A DNA stretch of 64,000 nt from Xiphydria camelus (taxonomy: Eukaryota; Arthropoda; Insecta; Hymenoptera; Xiphydriidae), in assembly GCA_963678675.1 (NCBI GenBank), contig OY783197.1, positions 15,308,402-15,372,401 on the forward strand, in the 5' to 3' direction. The notes under the pieces were generated by a model. It worked only from the letters and a program-made list of their open reading frames with translations, ran no database searches and was not told the origin of the DNA. The translations under genes were made by a program, and so were the position numbers. Shown here piece after piece: positions 31,490 through 42,869 of this stretch. Within the stretch, counting starts at the first letter, position 1. Every line of letters begins with the position of its first letter.

Positions 31490-33331
31490 CTATACATAAA
31501 ATAACGATAACAAAACAAAAATGAAAAAATGTTATTTGTTATACCTAGTTATGTTCCCAATGCTAAGCCCTGAACCGCGCAAAGAGGAATTTTAAAAGTT
31601 TTTCCTGAATTTGACTCCAGTGGTTTTCGGGGCTATTTTGAGATAATTAGTTTCAATTGGCTTTACAAGAGGGTGTTGGAAAAGAGGCCATTTCATTTAA
31701 ATTCTGCAGTAATGTCTGACGTTTATTAGATCGATAGAAAGTACGATAAGCCGAAGTCTTTAAGCCTAACTTTAATATCATGTTGACTTTTAAATCATGC
31801 TGAATAATACACCTTGTTTAGAAGTATTTAAAATGAATGATTACGATTTTCAGAAATATTTACTACCTTTCTCCTACGTCGTTTGAAAAATTTTACCCAA
31901 AACATTTTTAATTATGTATCGCTCTTTGTGTGTTACGTATATTGATTAATATATAGGATATTCCCTTTAATTTTGTAGCATTAAAAAACTTATCAGTGGT
32001 GGAGTCAGGAAAATAGGAGATGATGCTACTTCAAAAGTACGCTATCCGACAAGTTCTACTGTATTGTAATGTGATACACATGTAAACAGGATAAGTAATC
32101 TAATTATAAGATCCAAGCTTACCAAAAACGCGATTTCATGTATCACGAAAAATTTAATCATCCTATAAAACGCCTATTGCTACTTACCCCTATTAGAGCT
32201 AGCCCCACTCTCCTCTAAATAAGTTTATTTTAATATTCTTCAAATATTTAAGATAACGTCATTATTAAAAGATCTTAAGTTTTAAAAATATTAAAAAAAT
32301 TTTCGTTATTTTCACTTTATATACCTGGCGATAATGATTCTGAAAGACTCGCTTTGGGCGACGAAGATTCACTGAGTTGGCCGCAACTGAACAGCTAGCT
32401 ATTAAACACTAATCAAGTTTAGTCTTCACGGTAAAGTAATACTATTAGTTATGGGCGACTCCAATAACATTTCGGCACCCAAAGCGGGTCAAGCAGAGTC
32501 ATTATCACCGGGTGTAGGTACATACTCACAACTCCATCTGATAGCCTAGATCTTCAAATATTTTTCGATGAAGCTATAATTATAAATAAGGGTCGTTGAA
32601 CCAATTGGAAATTAAGTAATATTTCTATTAGATGGTAAAGCTATTAGAAGTTTAATATGTATTTTTTAAACCGTTCATCTTAAATCCCCCTTCTACAGAA
32701 ACTCTATATTAGGTAATCATATTATTAGTCTATTAATCAAAAACCGAAAAGATTTAAAGGCTATTCGTCTTTTTTGCAGTGGCTTCTCAGTAAGTCAATA
32801 TAAATAATTAGTTCGAGCACCATTCAAACACAAATTAAGTCAAATTCAGGGAAAGTTTAAAATATTCCTGGTCGATTTAGGGTTTGACATTTTGTACAAT
32901 TACAACAAATAATTATAAATAGGAAAATACTTTTTTCATGTGAAAACATATTTAACAATTTTTTGATATTGCGTTTTGAGAAAATCAACAAATAAAGATT
33001 TAATTCATCGTAAGAATGCAGTTGATTCTTACTTAATTCAACAATTCGAGATCGAAGAATGCCACTTAATTCAATATGATAGGGGTATCCCACCATGAGA
33101 CCTTTTTCAGTCCTCCACACATGCGCATTTGAGTAATCTACAGTAGCGTCAGTTGACGGTGTACAGTACACAATATGAAACAATGAGTTACAGCCTATCC
33201 CTTACGAAAAAAAACACCAAAAAATTTGGGGCAAACCATGAAAAATATTCCCAAATAACCCTAAAGTTAGGTATAAACTGGCACCCCCAATTCGCGATCA
33301 ACCCTCAATCTGCTGTTCTAATTCATATTTA
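31490..33331. other. Intron sequence without recognised elements
   Basis: AT-rich and unique-looking sequence. A 108-codon minus-strand frame at 32857-33183 has no motif I know and does not fit Nol6 between its neighbouring exons. Confidence 0.45.
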
Positions 33332-33575
33332 TGTGGTACTAAGTCAAAACCCGATATGTCAAAAAAAGCGATTTTTTGTCTTTAATGTCAATATGTACAG
33401 TCAGCAATGAAGAATATGATGGCAAAACCCGATATGGCTTCAAATCATTTACAACTTGTAGGTTAACAAAATAATATTCCGATTACGCTCTACGTCCATT
33501 GAATTGGTCGGTGGTTTGAAGCGTCTCCTGAAAAATCAACTTTCTTGACATATCGGGTTTTGACTTAGTACCACA
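33332..33575. mobile_element. TIR MITE, TGTGGTACTAAGTC ends
   Basis: TGTGGTACTAAGTCAAAACC is mirrored by GGTTTTGACTTAGTACCACA, and the inverted block continues with CGATATGTCAA. 244 bp, non-coding, with a second internal CCCGATATG phrase. Confidence 0.75.
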
Positions 33576-33679
33576 GATTTTATACTATAGAAATGTTAAA
33601 AAATTGTTTTAGAGCATTACATAATATTTGGCGTTAACATATTGCTGTAATATTAAGAAGAAAATATAAATAAAAATCG

Positions 33680-33755
33680 GGTCCGACGAGGCTTGAACTT
33701 GGAACCTATCAACTTAAGAGCTAGTCTTTTCCATTTTAGCTACCAGTGCTTCTTG
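33680..33755 (-). other. tRNA-like sequence (degenerate; possible SINE head)
   Basis: On the minus strand a box-A-like TGGTAGCTAAAATGG is followed about 35 bases later by a box-B-like GGTTCCAAGTTCAAGCC and a closing GTCGGACCCGA. The order and spacing are those of a Pol III tRNA promoter, but a full cloverleaf cannot be drawn with confidence. No tail or repeat copy was found. Confidence 0.3.
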
Positions 33756-34048
33756 TTAAATTTAATTATTTTATTCTATAAGAACAGTCCATATGTTCAA
33801 ATTTTCAGTAAAATTTAACTCCATTAATATACCGAGAGAAATAATGACTCGTTAAATTATTTTTTTTAACCAAGAATTTTTTTACCAACATATTTTTAGT
33901 TCAAGCAAAAATTCATGTGTCAAGAAACTTGTCCCTTTACTGAAGAACTATAGGAACTTGAATACATATTTGCATTGAGAAAGTACGTATCATTTTCCTT
34001 ACTCGCATTTATAGTGGCATTGGCTTACAATTGTTTACCCTTGGAGAT

Positions 34049-34311
34049 AACAATTGAAGGGGCAAGTGGAAGAAGGGGTTATGTAACAAAAAGTTGGTTT
34101 TGAGATATTTGAGTTGTAAGCATGAGATCCATTCAGTAGACATATGGTATACCAAACATACTCCATGCAATATCTGAGTTTTTAATGGAATTAGAGCTAT
34201 CCAAGATTTACCAGAAGTTACATTCGGACATAAGATTTTCATCCACTGAGTGATCTCATTTTCTCTAAAAATGTTACATAACCCCTTCTTCCACTTGCCC
34301 CTTCAATTGTT
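34049..34311. mobile_element. TIR MITE, AACAATTGAAGGGGCAAG ends
   Basis: AACAATTGAAGGGGCAAGTG is mirrored by CACTTGCCCCTTCAATTGTT, with GAAGAAGGGGTTATGTAAC mirrored inside. 263 bp, non-coding. Confidence 0.78.
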
Positions 34312-34364
34312 AGTTCGTGAAAGAATTTCTTCTGCATGAGTAATTACTTGTCTCAGTATACACC

Positions 34365-34600
34365 GATATTTGAGTTACCCCAAATCTATTTCGAGGTAAC
34401 CCCAACATTTAGGTTTTACCCCGACTCTGTTTCTAGGTAACCGCGACACTTGGATGTTACCCCGAATCTGGTTCGAGGTAACCCCGATATTTGGGTGTTA
34501 CTCTGAATCTCTTTCGAGGTAACCTCGATATTTGGATGTTACTCCCTACCTTTTTCGGGGTACACCCCGAATTTTAGGGGTTTACCTCGAAAATTGGGGG
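34365..34600. repeat. 41-bp minisatellite
   Basis: Starts of the phrase CGAGGTAACC (or CTAGGTAACC, CGGGGTACACC) fall at 34392, 34433, 34474, 34515 and 34556, an exact 41-base period. Each unit contains two related halves, GGTAACCCCGATATTTGG and TGTTACCCCGAATCTGGTT. Lack of indels suggests a fairly recent tandem expansion. Confidence 0.8.
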
Positions 34601-34997
34601 TTTACCCTTAAGCTAGGGTGTTTTTTTTTCCATGAGAGATACCAGTGCCGAGAAGAAGACAGTCGTAGTGGGAGTAATACTCCCCCTACAATGTTGAATT
34701 AGCTGGCATTCCAAAGTTGATATACGTGGCGTTAGATTAAGGTTAAATCACGTAAAATAAAAAATTTCACCATGTATCTGAAATTTGAATATGTGACATT
34801 TAAATGCATCAACGGTGCCTGGTTAAAACTTCAGATGATTTCATTAAAAAATGTTCGGAGAAATAACTATTCTAAATTTGGTATTTTTATAATACATTAT
34901 GTCTGATAGGACTTCTGATTTCTCTCACTTCAGAGTTAAAAAAGTATATGGCCGTTTCACCAAACTCATTAAAACTTCTTTAATTGAAACATATACC

Positions 34998-35479
34998 AAT
35001 GAGGAACTTGCATGAACATTTTTTTTCCTTGAAAATGTTACTGAATGAAGCTATCGTGTTATAAAAACCAGGGAGCACTGTATTTTTAAATAAAATGTAA
35101 CTATATTAGAGAAAAAGAATTAATTAATCGTGCCTTAAACGCCTAGACCGCAGCATGATTGGCCTAGACGCTTTTACTGTTCTGTGACGTCACACGTTCG
35201 ATGATCATTGGCTAAATCTCAATTTCAACCAATGACTGTCGAGTGCTCCTAACTACGCCCCGCCCTAGAACGCAGTATGATTGGCCGATTTCGCTTTTAC
35301 TGTTGCGTGACGTCACACATTGCTTCTCGCCGTTTGCGCGGCTCCTTCAAACGCTGCATTTTTAACTCAAATTTGTGAAGGTATCCGATGTGTTATCACC
35401 ATAAGTTTATATACCGTTGAAATTGTAATTTCTTACTCTATTTTATAAGCCAATAAAAAAATCATGCAAGTTCCTCATT
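34998..35479. mobile_element. TIR MITE, AATGAGGAACTTGCATGA ends
   Basis: AATGAGGAACTTGCATGA is mirrored by TCATGCAAGTTCCTCATT. The 482-bp interior has two direct copies of a block with GCATGATTGGCC / GTATGATTGGCC and GCTTTTACTGTT followed by GTGACGTCACAC, each separated by about 125 bp. The CRE-like TGACGTCA is part of the repeat. Non-coding. Confidence 0.7.
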
Positions 35480-35564
35480 AACAATGTTTTAAGTATAAAA
35501 AAACAATTACTTACTACGTCCATTTCGAGTATTTGCTTTCAGTAATATCGGTCTTTATATGGGC

Positions 35565-35759
35565 TGTTTTCGAGGAAGTTTAACATAGGAGATACGCAAG
35601 TAAGAGAGAGAATATGTGGCGAGTGCATAAGAGCCTCTTTGTCGCACAACCCCTAACTAGACGATTTTAGGGAAATGTGCGACAGAGAAGCTCTTATGCA
35701 CTCGCCACATGTTCTCTCTCGAATTCGTGTGTCTCTTATGTCAAGCTTCTTCAAAAACA
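35565..35759. mobile_element. Foldback MITE, TGTTTTCGAGGAAG family, copy 1
   Basis: The arms TTCGAGGAAG, ATAGGAGATACG and TGTGGCGAGTGCATAAGAGC are mirrored by GCTCTTATGCACTCGCCACA and CTTATGTCAAGCTTCTT. It is a sister of 41767-41957. Confidence 0.75.
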
Positions 35760-36290
35760 CCTCGTAATTCAACGATATAACATCAAGAACGTTGGTCATT
35801 TCTGTTTGGGCTTTTCTTTTCTTGTGAGCTTCTAACACAGTAAGGTACTTTTTGTGAACGCGTTTAGTTACTAATATAATACAATACTAATACTTCCTAA
35901 TATTGAATTGAGCTTTTTTTACTTTTAATTCCTAAGAATGTTATGCATGCACAGTTTTAGCGCCTGTAAATTAGATCAAGGGTACAGTACCAAACTGAAG
36001 TTTTAATTATAAAGATATTATTTTGGCAAAATTATGACATTTGACTAAAAATATTGCAAAAAAGCGAAGGAAACCTTTTCCATCCGAGTACACTTTACTT
36101 TCGACTTGGATGGCATACATGATTCAACCTTAAGTGAAAATCCACTGTAAAGCTGATATGAAACAAAGCAACTAATAATATGATAGTTCATTGTGAAACG
36201 AGTTAACTCATAATCTTCATTTTGTTCATGACATTCTGTCGACATTTATAAAATATGTCAGCAAGACTGAAAGAAATCATATGATATATG
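35760..36290. other. Intron sequence, nothing recognised
   Basis: AT-rich sequence with no repeats or coding sequence that I can support. Confidence 0.4.
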
Positions 36291-36546
36291 ATATGAAGGG
36301 TACAGGAATAAAACAGGGAATATCACAAAAACAAAATCTTGAGAAATTAAGCTTATTAAGCTTGGAGATCTCTTGTTTTATGCCTGTATACCAATATTTT
36401 ATTTGCATTTTCTGTGGACATCTATCGTTTTATTTCTGTAACAGTCCTACCACCAAAAAGTGCACATAAAATACTATAGATAGCGATGAAAACCCAATTT
36501 TCGACGAAAAGTGGACATTCCCTGTTTTATTCCTGTACCCTTCATA
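36291..36546. mobile_element. TIR MITE, ATATGAAGGGTACAGG ends
   Basis: ATATGAAGGGTACAGGAATA is mirrored by TATTCCTGTACCCTTCATAT, continuing with AAACAGGGAAT. 256 bp, non-coding. Confidence 0.78.
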
Positions 36547-36576
36547 TGTCCAAGCGCAAAGTGTACACACAGAGTA

Positions 36577-36902
36577 TCACATTAGCCAAGGAATCTGGAT
36601 TTGTGGCCTATACCGTCCAACGCAAGCCAACAGCAAGTCGCTAATCGACTGAGGGCCATCGCATCATGCCATATTTGGGGGCACCGACACGCTATTAGCT
36701 AGCGTCAAGATCAGTCACGTTGCAACAGCCGTGCTTGGGTGTAGCCTGCACCATTCGTACTACCGTTACTGATACTAATGCCAGCCAATAGCATGTAGAT
36801 ACCTCCAAATATGGCATGATGTGACGGCCCCAGTTCGAGTAGCGATTCGCTGTTGGTATTCGTCGGACACACACACACACTCAGACTCCCTGGCTAATGT
36901 GA
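36577..36902. mobile_element. Foldback MITE, TCACATTAGCCA ends
   Basis: TCACATTAGCCAAGGAATCT is mirrored by AGACTCCCTGGCTAATGTGA. Inner arms (CAACAGCAAGTCGCTAATCG, CATCATGCCATATTTGG) are mirrored too. It contains a short (AC)n tract at 36868-36880. Confidence 0.7.
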
Positions 36903-37961
36903 CATTCTGTACATGGATTTGTAGTTTTATTTTGACTGATGTAAGACATTTTGAAGTCGTCAATGTGATCGATTTTTTACGAATAACTGCATATGCGTAG
37001 TTTAACTTCAAGAAACTACATCTATACGTCCATACATAAAAATGAAATTGAAGTGCCTCTCTGTAATTTCGAAATAAATACCCGTATATATGCATATTGC
37101 TTTACTTACATAATAGTTAGGCATAAAAATCCGTTTTTTTAATGCGTGGCTGTTGGACCCTTATTACGTTTCTTTGGCTCAAATTCTAAATTACGACCAA
37201 GCCTGTGTACTGTCTTCGAACTGAGCGAAATTACAGGGTTCGCTTTCTTAGATATTGAAAAGTGTACCGCAAGTTTTACTTGTGTCGGAGTCAAGACGCA
37301 AGAAGGGTAGGGCAGTTTTTCACAAACACTCGCATGGTGAACTCAAGGCAGGTAATAGTTTTTGTAAGTAATAAGTAAGTGTTCAACTTTGCCTTTACAT
37401 TTTTGTGTGAACAATGTGTTGGTTTATATTATATATAATTATATAGGATTTTATAATACCTAAAAGGAAGAAAATGAATATTTCCACGAGAATCTATGAA
37501 GCAAAAAGATTAGCACATGGAGTAGAAAGTGTTCAGAATCAAGCTAGTCGACTTGGTTCTTAAAGAATTCGACATTAACATCAAGAGCACTTCTAACGTA
37601 ATTTTGATTTCCATGCGGACGAAATCACGGGCGAAAACTAGTATGTGTAATACATATATGTGAATTAAAACGAAATTACAAGTTCCTATATATACTTTGC
37701 GCTTGGACATATACCCAGTAAACACAAAGTTAAATAGCGATTATATTATTATACAATTTCTGCATCAATTATATAACATTTATATAACGCGCATGTTATA
37801 TATCGTTTGAGTTATCTGATATCCAGGATTCGTGTAAAACTTAAAGCAACTAATAGAGGATTGCCCCACTGCTTTCACTCTACATAGATACCTACACCTT
37901 TCTCTTTATAGGGCGTCCAACAAAATTCAGCCTACTTCAGTTGGGTACCGATAGCTGTTAA

Positions 37962-38196
37962 CCCCTTACTGCATGATTTTTCTATTTCTTGTACAAAAAA
38001 TATGACATAAAACCATTTTTCTAAATAACTATATAACATAAAACAATTTTCTGAATAACAACTTATAAAAACAGTTTCTACTTTTATTGAAGCAAAGAAA
38101 AACGTTGCATTTTTCACATTTAAAGGTTATTTACAGAAGATAATGAGAGAAAAGGCGTTTGTGCCATATATGACCCGTGATGCAGTACCTAAGGGG
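37962..38196. mobile_element. TTAA-flanked MITE, CCCCTTACTGCA ends
   Basis: TTAA at 37958-37961 and 38197-38200 flanks CCCCTTACTGCATGA and TGATGCAGTACCTAAGGGG. 235 bp, non-coding, piggyBac-like CCC/GGG orientation. Confidence 0.72.
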
Positions 38197-38488
38197 TTAA
38201 TTGGTTGATAGCCGATTATAGATCGCTTTAAACCATAAATTAATCCTTGATCTTAGGTGACTTACCTTGTATGTATAACTGTTATACAATTGATGCGGAA
38301 ATTGTAATCTAACCGCTATGTAACTGTTACTTTATGTTTATTGGGCAGTACATACTATGAGGACGAAAATAGTAATATAATATTTTACAAAACATCTTAT
38401 TAAAGGTAAGATAACTAAATGTAGTACATGTATGTGTACATGCGTGCACGTATGTGTACATTCATAAATTTTATAACATTTTAATTAC

Positions 38489-38713
38489 CCCTTTCAGCTT
38501 TAGCAGCGCCTCCATTTGATCACTAATGTAGAGATATTGATTTTTCGATATGTCGAATTTACTCTTCAATAAGTATTGGACAATCTTTTTACAAACCGAT
38601 CTTCTTTCAGATAATGTTCTCCCTTTTCCCCAAACCACGGCTTCACAGACAGAGCCGTCTTGAAAACGGCGTAATTCCGACTTTCCTCCCCAAAATTGTC
38701 TGAAAGTCAATGC
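38489..38713 (-). CDS. Nol6: Nol6 exon (domain 3/4)
   Basis: A 225-bp phase-0 exon (75 codons) reading ALTFRQFWGGKSELRRFQDG, then SVCEAVVWGKGRTLSERRS and SDQMEALLKLKG. FRQFWG.RSELRRFQDG..REAVVW is the strongest signature of Nol6/UTP22 proteins. The acceptor AG is at 38714-38715 and the donor GTAATT at 38483-38488. It sits between a 3.6-kb upstream and a 7.0-kb downstream intron and joins LLKLKG-EQVTKF, where vertebrate proteins have a similar short linker before TGEEA. Confidence 0.96.
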
Positions 38714-39040
38714 CTATTGAAATAAAATTGATTAGAAATAATTTTCAAACCTTGTCGCAGTTAAAATACCTACATACAAAGTTATTCTCATTGTAAATAG
38801 GAAATATAACGAGTAAAGTTAATAAAACTAGTTGATCATTGATTAATTCCTTAACCTTTTAACGGTGGGGAAATTTCAGTTAAAATTGACCTCTTGTTAA
38901 ACGTGTAATTCATAAATAAAATCAATGAATGTCCTATGTGGAGCCCCCGACCTGACTGCTGGTCGACATATCGAATATCGTTAACAAGGCAAAGTCCAAT
39001 GAAAAAAATTTGACGGGAAAGATTATCGCTCAAAACTTAT

Positions 39041-40110
39041 TACTCGGGGGTTTTTTGGGTCGCTCATTATGATGCTGATGTCCAAATCGGTCTATTCTCA
39101 AATCCAAGTTAGCGAATGCAATATGGCGGATGAGGAATTCCAGAAATTTGTAGAATTTGAAGATTATGGTCCGAAACTTGTTACTCGGGGGCTTTCGGGG
39201 TCACTCATTACGATGCTAATGTCCAAATCGGTCTATTCTCAAATCCAAGATGGCGGATGATGAATTCCAGAAATTAACCCTTTGCACTCCGCGCCATCTC
39301 AAACGTTGGCTACGATGTCCACTGAGAGAGGACAACGGAGTGCAAAGGATTAAAATTTGAAGATTATGGCCCGAAACTTGTCACTCGGGGGTCATTTCGG
39401 CCACATCGGAGACGGGTCACTCGGGGGTTTTCGGAGTCACTCATTACGATGCTGATGTCCAAATCAGTCTATTCTCAAATCCAAGATGGCGAATGCAATA
39501 TGACGGATGATGAATTTCAGCAATTTTTAGAATTTGAAGATTATGACCCAAAGCTTGTCACTCGAAGGTTTTCGGGGTCACTCATTACGATGCTGATGTC
39601 CAAAATCGGTTTATTCTCAAATCTAAGATGGCGAATACAATGTGGCGGATGATGAATTCCAGAAGTTTATCAAAATTTGAAGATTATTGTCCAAAATTGT
39701 TTACTCTAGGGTTTCCGGGGTCGCTGATTTGTTTCGTATTCAGCACATCAAGAAACATTAGCATACTAACTTTGAGGCCAAAATAGTAACAACAACAAAA
39801 TAGTCACTTTGGATTTGGGAATCTTGGATTTGAGAATAGATCGATTCGGACATCAGCATCGTAATGAGTGACCCCAAAAACCCCAGAGTAACAAGTTCCG
39901 GGCAATAATCTTCAAATTTTGATAAACTTGTGGAATTCATCATCCGCCATATTGGATCCGCCATCTTGGATTTGAGAATAGATCGATTTGTACATCAGCG
40001 TCGTAATGAGTGACCCCGAAAACCCCAAAGTAACAAGTTTTGGGTCATTATCTTCAAATTTGAATACATTTCTGGAATTCATCATCCGCCATATCGGATC
40101 TGCCAGCTTG
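39041..40110. repeat. ~140-bp satellite array, partly inverted
   Basis: The unit contains ACTCGGGGGTTTTCGGGGTC, ACTCATTACGATGCTGATGT, CCAAATCGGTCTATTCTCAA and ATGGCGGATGATGAATTCCA. Direct copies start near 39041, 39178, 39420, 39550 and 39700. From about 39800 to 40110 two copies run in the opposite orientation (CATCAGCATCGTAATGAGTG). Partial units and indels indicate repeated rearrangement. Confidence 0.75.
39278..39349. mobile_element. 72-bp TTAA MITE nested in the satellite
   Basis: TTAA (39274-39277, 39350-39353) flanks CCCTTTGCACTCCGCG and ACGGAGTGCAAAGGA. It splits one satellite unit at AGAAA/AAATTTG, so it inserted after the array formed. Only 72 bp remain between the termini. Confidence 0.8.
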
Positions 40111-40474
40111 GATTCAAGGTCATTCAAGGTGAAGGATGGTTCCAGGAATTTTCACACTACCTATTTTTCCGTTTGAACGCATGAATTATTCCTGAAAAAA
40201 CATAAAATATTAATCGTCCCATGGCTGGTCGATACGTCGACCACCCCCTCCGTTAAAAGGTTAAAACAGGAACATTTCACTTTAAATGGGATACCCTGTA
40301 CATATATGCTTCGTGGAATTGTGGCGCAAACATGATCCAAACAACCTTTTTGATGCCTTTTACAGGTTCACTGTATTTTCGAATAGAAAAGCCATAATAT
40401 GCGCTTAGGTTAGAGACTATTTTCCAATGTATTTATTTTTTCGACTCCAGTTTGATTAATCGCCGTTATTATTA

Positions 40475-40879
40475 CAGTCGAATCTCGATTACCTGGATCT
40501 TATGTTTTGCGAAAGCTTTGATATCATATCCGAACGCTCAATTATCCGAATTCGGATAGACATGTTTCTGAAGTAGTCCAACTCAAAATAATTGTTTTTG
40601 TTGAGAATGACGAGAAACTAGCTGTAAGCTTAATTATAAACAGTTTTACGTCATTTTCCAAAAAAGTTTTTTTCTCAGTTAATTCAGTTTATAAATACAT
40701 GTACCATCTTTTTTTTTAGACACCTGGTGTAGCTGATTATCCAGAAAAGTATTTTGGTATAAAATGTATGCTCTCTCAGTTATTCTTAATCTCACGCTCT
40801 AAAATTTCTTGTTCGAGTATTTTAACTTTATTTGAATGTGATCTGGTTGTAATTAGTTCGGATAATCGCGGTTCTACTG
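40475..40879. mobile_element. pogo/Tigger-type MITE
   Basis: CAGTCGAATCTCGATTACC is mirrored by GGATAATCGCGGTTCTACTG, with TA on both sides. CAGT(A/C)GAA(C/T)CTCGATTA is the standard pogo/Tigger terminus. Inside, TTATCCGAATTCGGAT-type subterminal repeats are visible. 405 bp, non-coding. Confidence 0.8.
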
Positions 40880-41196
40880 TATATATAGAATTACGAAAAA
40901 AAATGATGCGTTGAATTTAACATACAGTTACAGTTTAGGTGCGTTTACGATTGCCCAGACACTATAAAAAACGATGAAATTATAAATTTATGAAAATTCA
41001 TTTCATTCGACAGCTCGTAGTGCCATTTTGAACTGCTCTATTGCAAACAAAATGATAATTTCGTTACTTCAATGTTTCTTACCATTTCTGGACAAATATC
41101 AACTATCGCTATAACTATGCGACTATTTTCATCACATAACAATTTCTTATAATTCTTCAGGATAATAACGGCGTTTCTGTTAATAAGCCATAGGTA

Positions 41197-41535
41197 TAGG
41201 GGGATTGGGTATTTCAACAAACGTAGCTTTTGTTTGTGTTACACATGTACATATAGAGAATGTACATCCAAGTTTCGCCAAGAAATCCAGCTTGGTGGCG
41301 CTGCTTGTACTTACCTTTTGATAACGATTTTCCACGGAAAGAATTTATTTGAATGCTTTGAAATCTACATTCTATTATAATTGAGGCAATATTGATTAAA
41401 TCTCATAGGTAAAACACTTCAATTATTATCCAAAATAACGTGTAAACAGCGCTTATACCACGGGCATCTGCTTAATGCTTGATGCGTGCCACAGATGGCA
41501 CTCTATCTGTTTTGTGTAGTTACCCAATCCCCCTA
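41197..41535. mobile_element. TIR MITE, TAGGGGGATTGGGTA ends
   Basis: TAGGGGGATTGGGTA is mirrored by TACCCAATCCCCCTA with TA beside both ends. About 340 bp. The interior holds no coding frame of note. Confidence 0.75.
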
Positions 41536-41766
41536 TATCTGGGATTCTTTTGTCAAGAATCTACATATGGCCATCTTCATGTTTTTTCTCTTAGTGCTAA
41601 AAGTACCATTCTATTTCTCGGTCGCGCGTCATTAATTGGCTCGCATGGATATCAATTGAGCTGAAAATCGGAAAGGCATTCTTAGCACTGAAAGTGGGGT
41701 ACGAATGCGGGCCTATGAATCTAATGATTTCTTGATAAAGTGCCGTCTTCCCTTATACGTACAAGA

Positions 41767-41957
41767 TGTTTTCGAGGAAGCTTGACATAGGAGATACGTA
41801 TAATAAATGCGAGAAAAAACATGTGGCGAGCGCAAAGAGCGTCTCTGTCGCATACTGGACAAATCTACGGAAATGTGCGACAGAGAGGCTCTTATACACC
41901 CATTACATGATCTCACTCGCACTCGCATATTTCCGATGTGCCGCCTCCTCGAAGACA
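41767..41957. mobile_element. Foldback MITE, TGTTTTCGAGGAAG family, copy 2
   Basis: It shares with 35565-35759 the phrases TTTTCGAGGAAG, ACATAGGAGATACG, ATGTGGCGAG and GGAAATGTGCGACAGAG. The inverted arm ends in CCTCCTCGAAGACA. The two copies differ mainly by small indels. Confidence 0.75.
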
Positions 41958-42345
41958 CGTGGTATATTCACAAAACTAACTCCATGTCAACACCATGTCG
42001 CCGTCCATGCAACAGAAGGAGCAATACCGACACGCATACTGGCATGAATATAAATGGGCATACACGTATGTTTAAAATAAGAGACTCATTATCAGTAACT
42101 TGCTCTTTCGACCCTTACATCTTCAGCCCGGCACTTTATCGAGACGACGATGTATTACGTTTTTGTAATTGTTTTTTATTATATCTTACCACCATCGGTA
42201 ATATGTCGATTAGTTGCGAAATCACACAAAAATCCCAAAAAGTCATTTACATTTAGTGTATAGTGTTATAATAATTAGTCGAAATCTTCTCTAGATTTTA
42301 ATGAAATAGTACATAAGTAGTTATGAGGATTTTAAATCTTCTTAC

Positions 42346-42640
42346 CTCAGGTAGATTCGCCGGTGGTCCTCTGTCAACGATATTGAAACAAAATTCTGGA
42401 TTTAATTGCAAGCCAATGAAAATAGTTCTCAAATCAGCGGGCATAGTATCTGTTGCATTCCATTCTTCAATTTGTGTCGGCAAGATGCCAATTTGCAAAA
42501 CCTTGTTGCCTAAACCTTTTTTCAGTACTGTAATGAGTGATTTGAGAATCTGTCTCCGCTTGTTTATACCGAAATCAATTTTGTCGGCGAACGAAGCTTT
42601 CGTTTCAACGATATTTTGCATGACATCCTTATTGTGGATA
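42346..42640 (-). CDS. Nol6: Nol6 exon (domain 2/3)
   Basis: A 295-bp exon. The first base (T) completes a codon begun in 45109-45385, then IHNKDVMQNIVETKASFADK, LGNKVLQIGILPTQIEEWN and DTMPADLRTIFIGLQLNPEF lead to VDRGPPANLPE. This aligns with the Nol6 stretch before the FRQFWG signature (GLLLRPE... L..GPEADQPEA). The acceptor AG is at 42641-42642 and the donor GTAAGA at 42340-42345. It ends in phase 0 and joins NLPE-ALTFRQF. The frame has no stop. Confidence 0.93.
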
Positions 42641-42869
42641 CTGAAAACGTATGAAATGTAATAACTGATAGAAATTATTATAAATTCTATTTGAAACAAA
42701 GAACCGAAAATAATAAATACAATCCAACCTTTATTCTATTGCCACTTATGGGAGAACTACCATACAAAATGAATCACATCTAAAGTGAATGGTAGGAACC
42801 CAGATAAAACGTTCTGAGTAAGAATAGAACAACACGTTGCTGACACGTATTTCCTTACTGTTGTTGTTA

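Larger units (their letters stand above)
38855..40260. mobile_element. TTAA-flanked element filled with satellite repeats
   Basis: TTAA at 38851-38854 and 40261-40264 flanks CCTTTTAACGGTGGGG and CCCCCTCCGTTAAAAGG, followed inward by GCTGGTCGACATATCGA against TCGATACGTCGACC. Most of the interior is a tandem array (39041-40110), part of it inverted, and a second TTAA MITE is nested at 39278-39349. The peptides that the array frames encode are repeats of the same phrase and are not genes. Confidence 0.72.

Noticed and set aside
32857..33183. 108-codon minus-strand frame as a possible Nol6 or other exon
   Set aside because: It lies between Nol6 exons that already join in phase, and has no recognised motif or good splice borders.
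34365..34600. CRISPR array
   Set aside because: The 41-bp units are contiguous without unique spacers, and the sequence is eukaryotic.
39069..40176. Several open frames with the phrase SLITMLMSKSVYSQIQ
   Set aside because: They are translations of the satellite repeat in different frames and strands, not genes.
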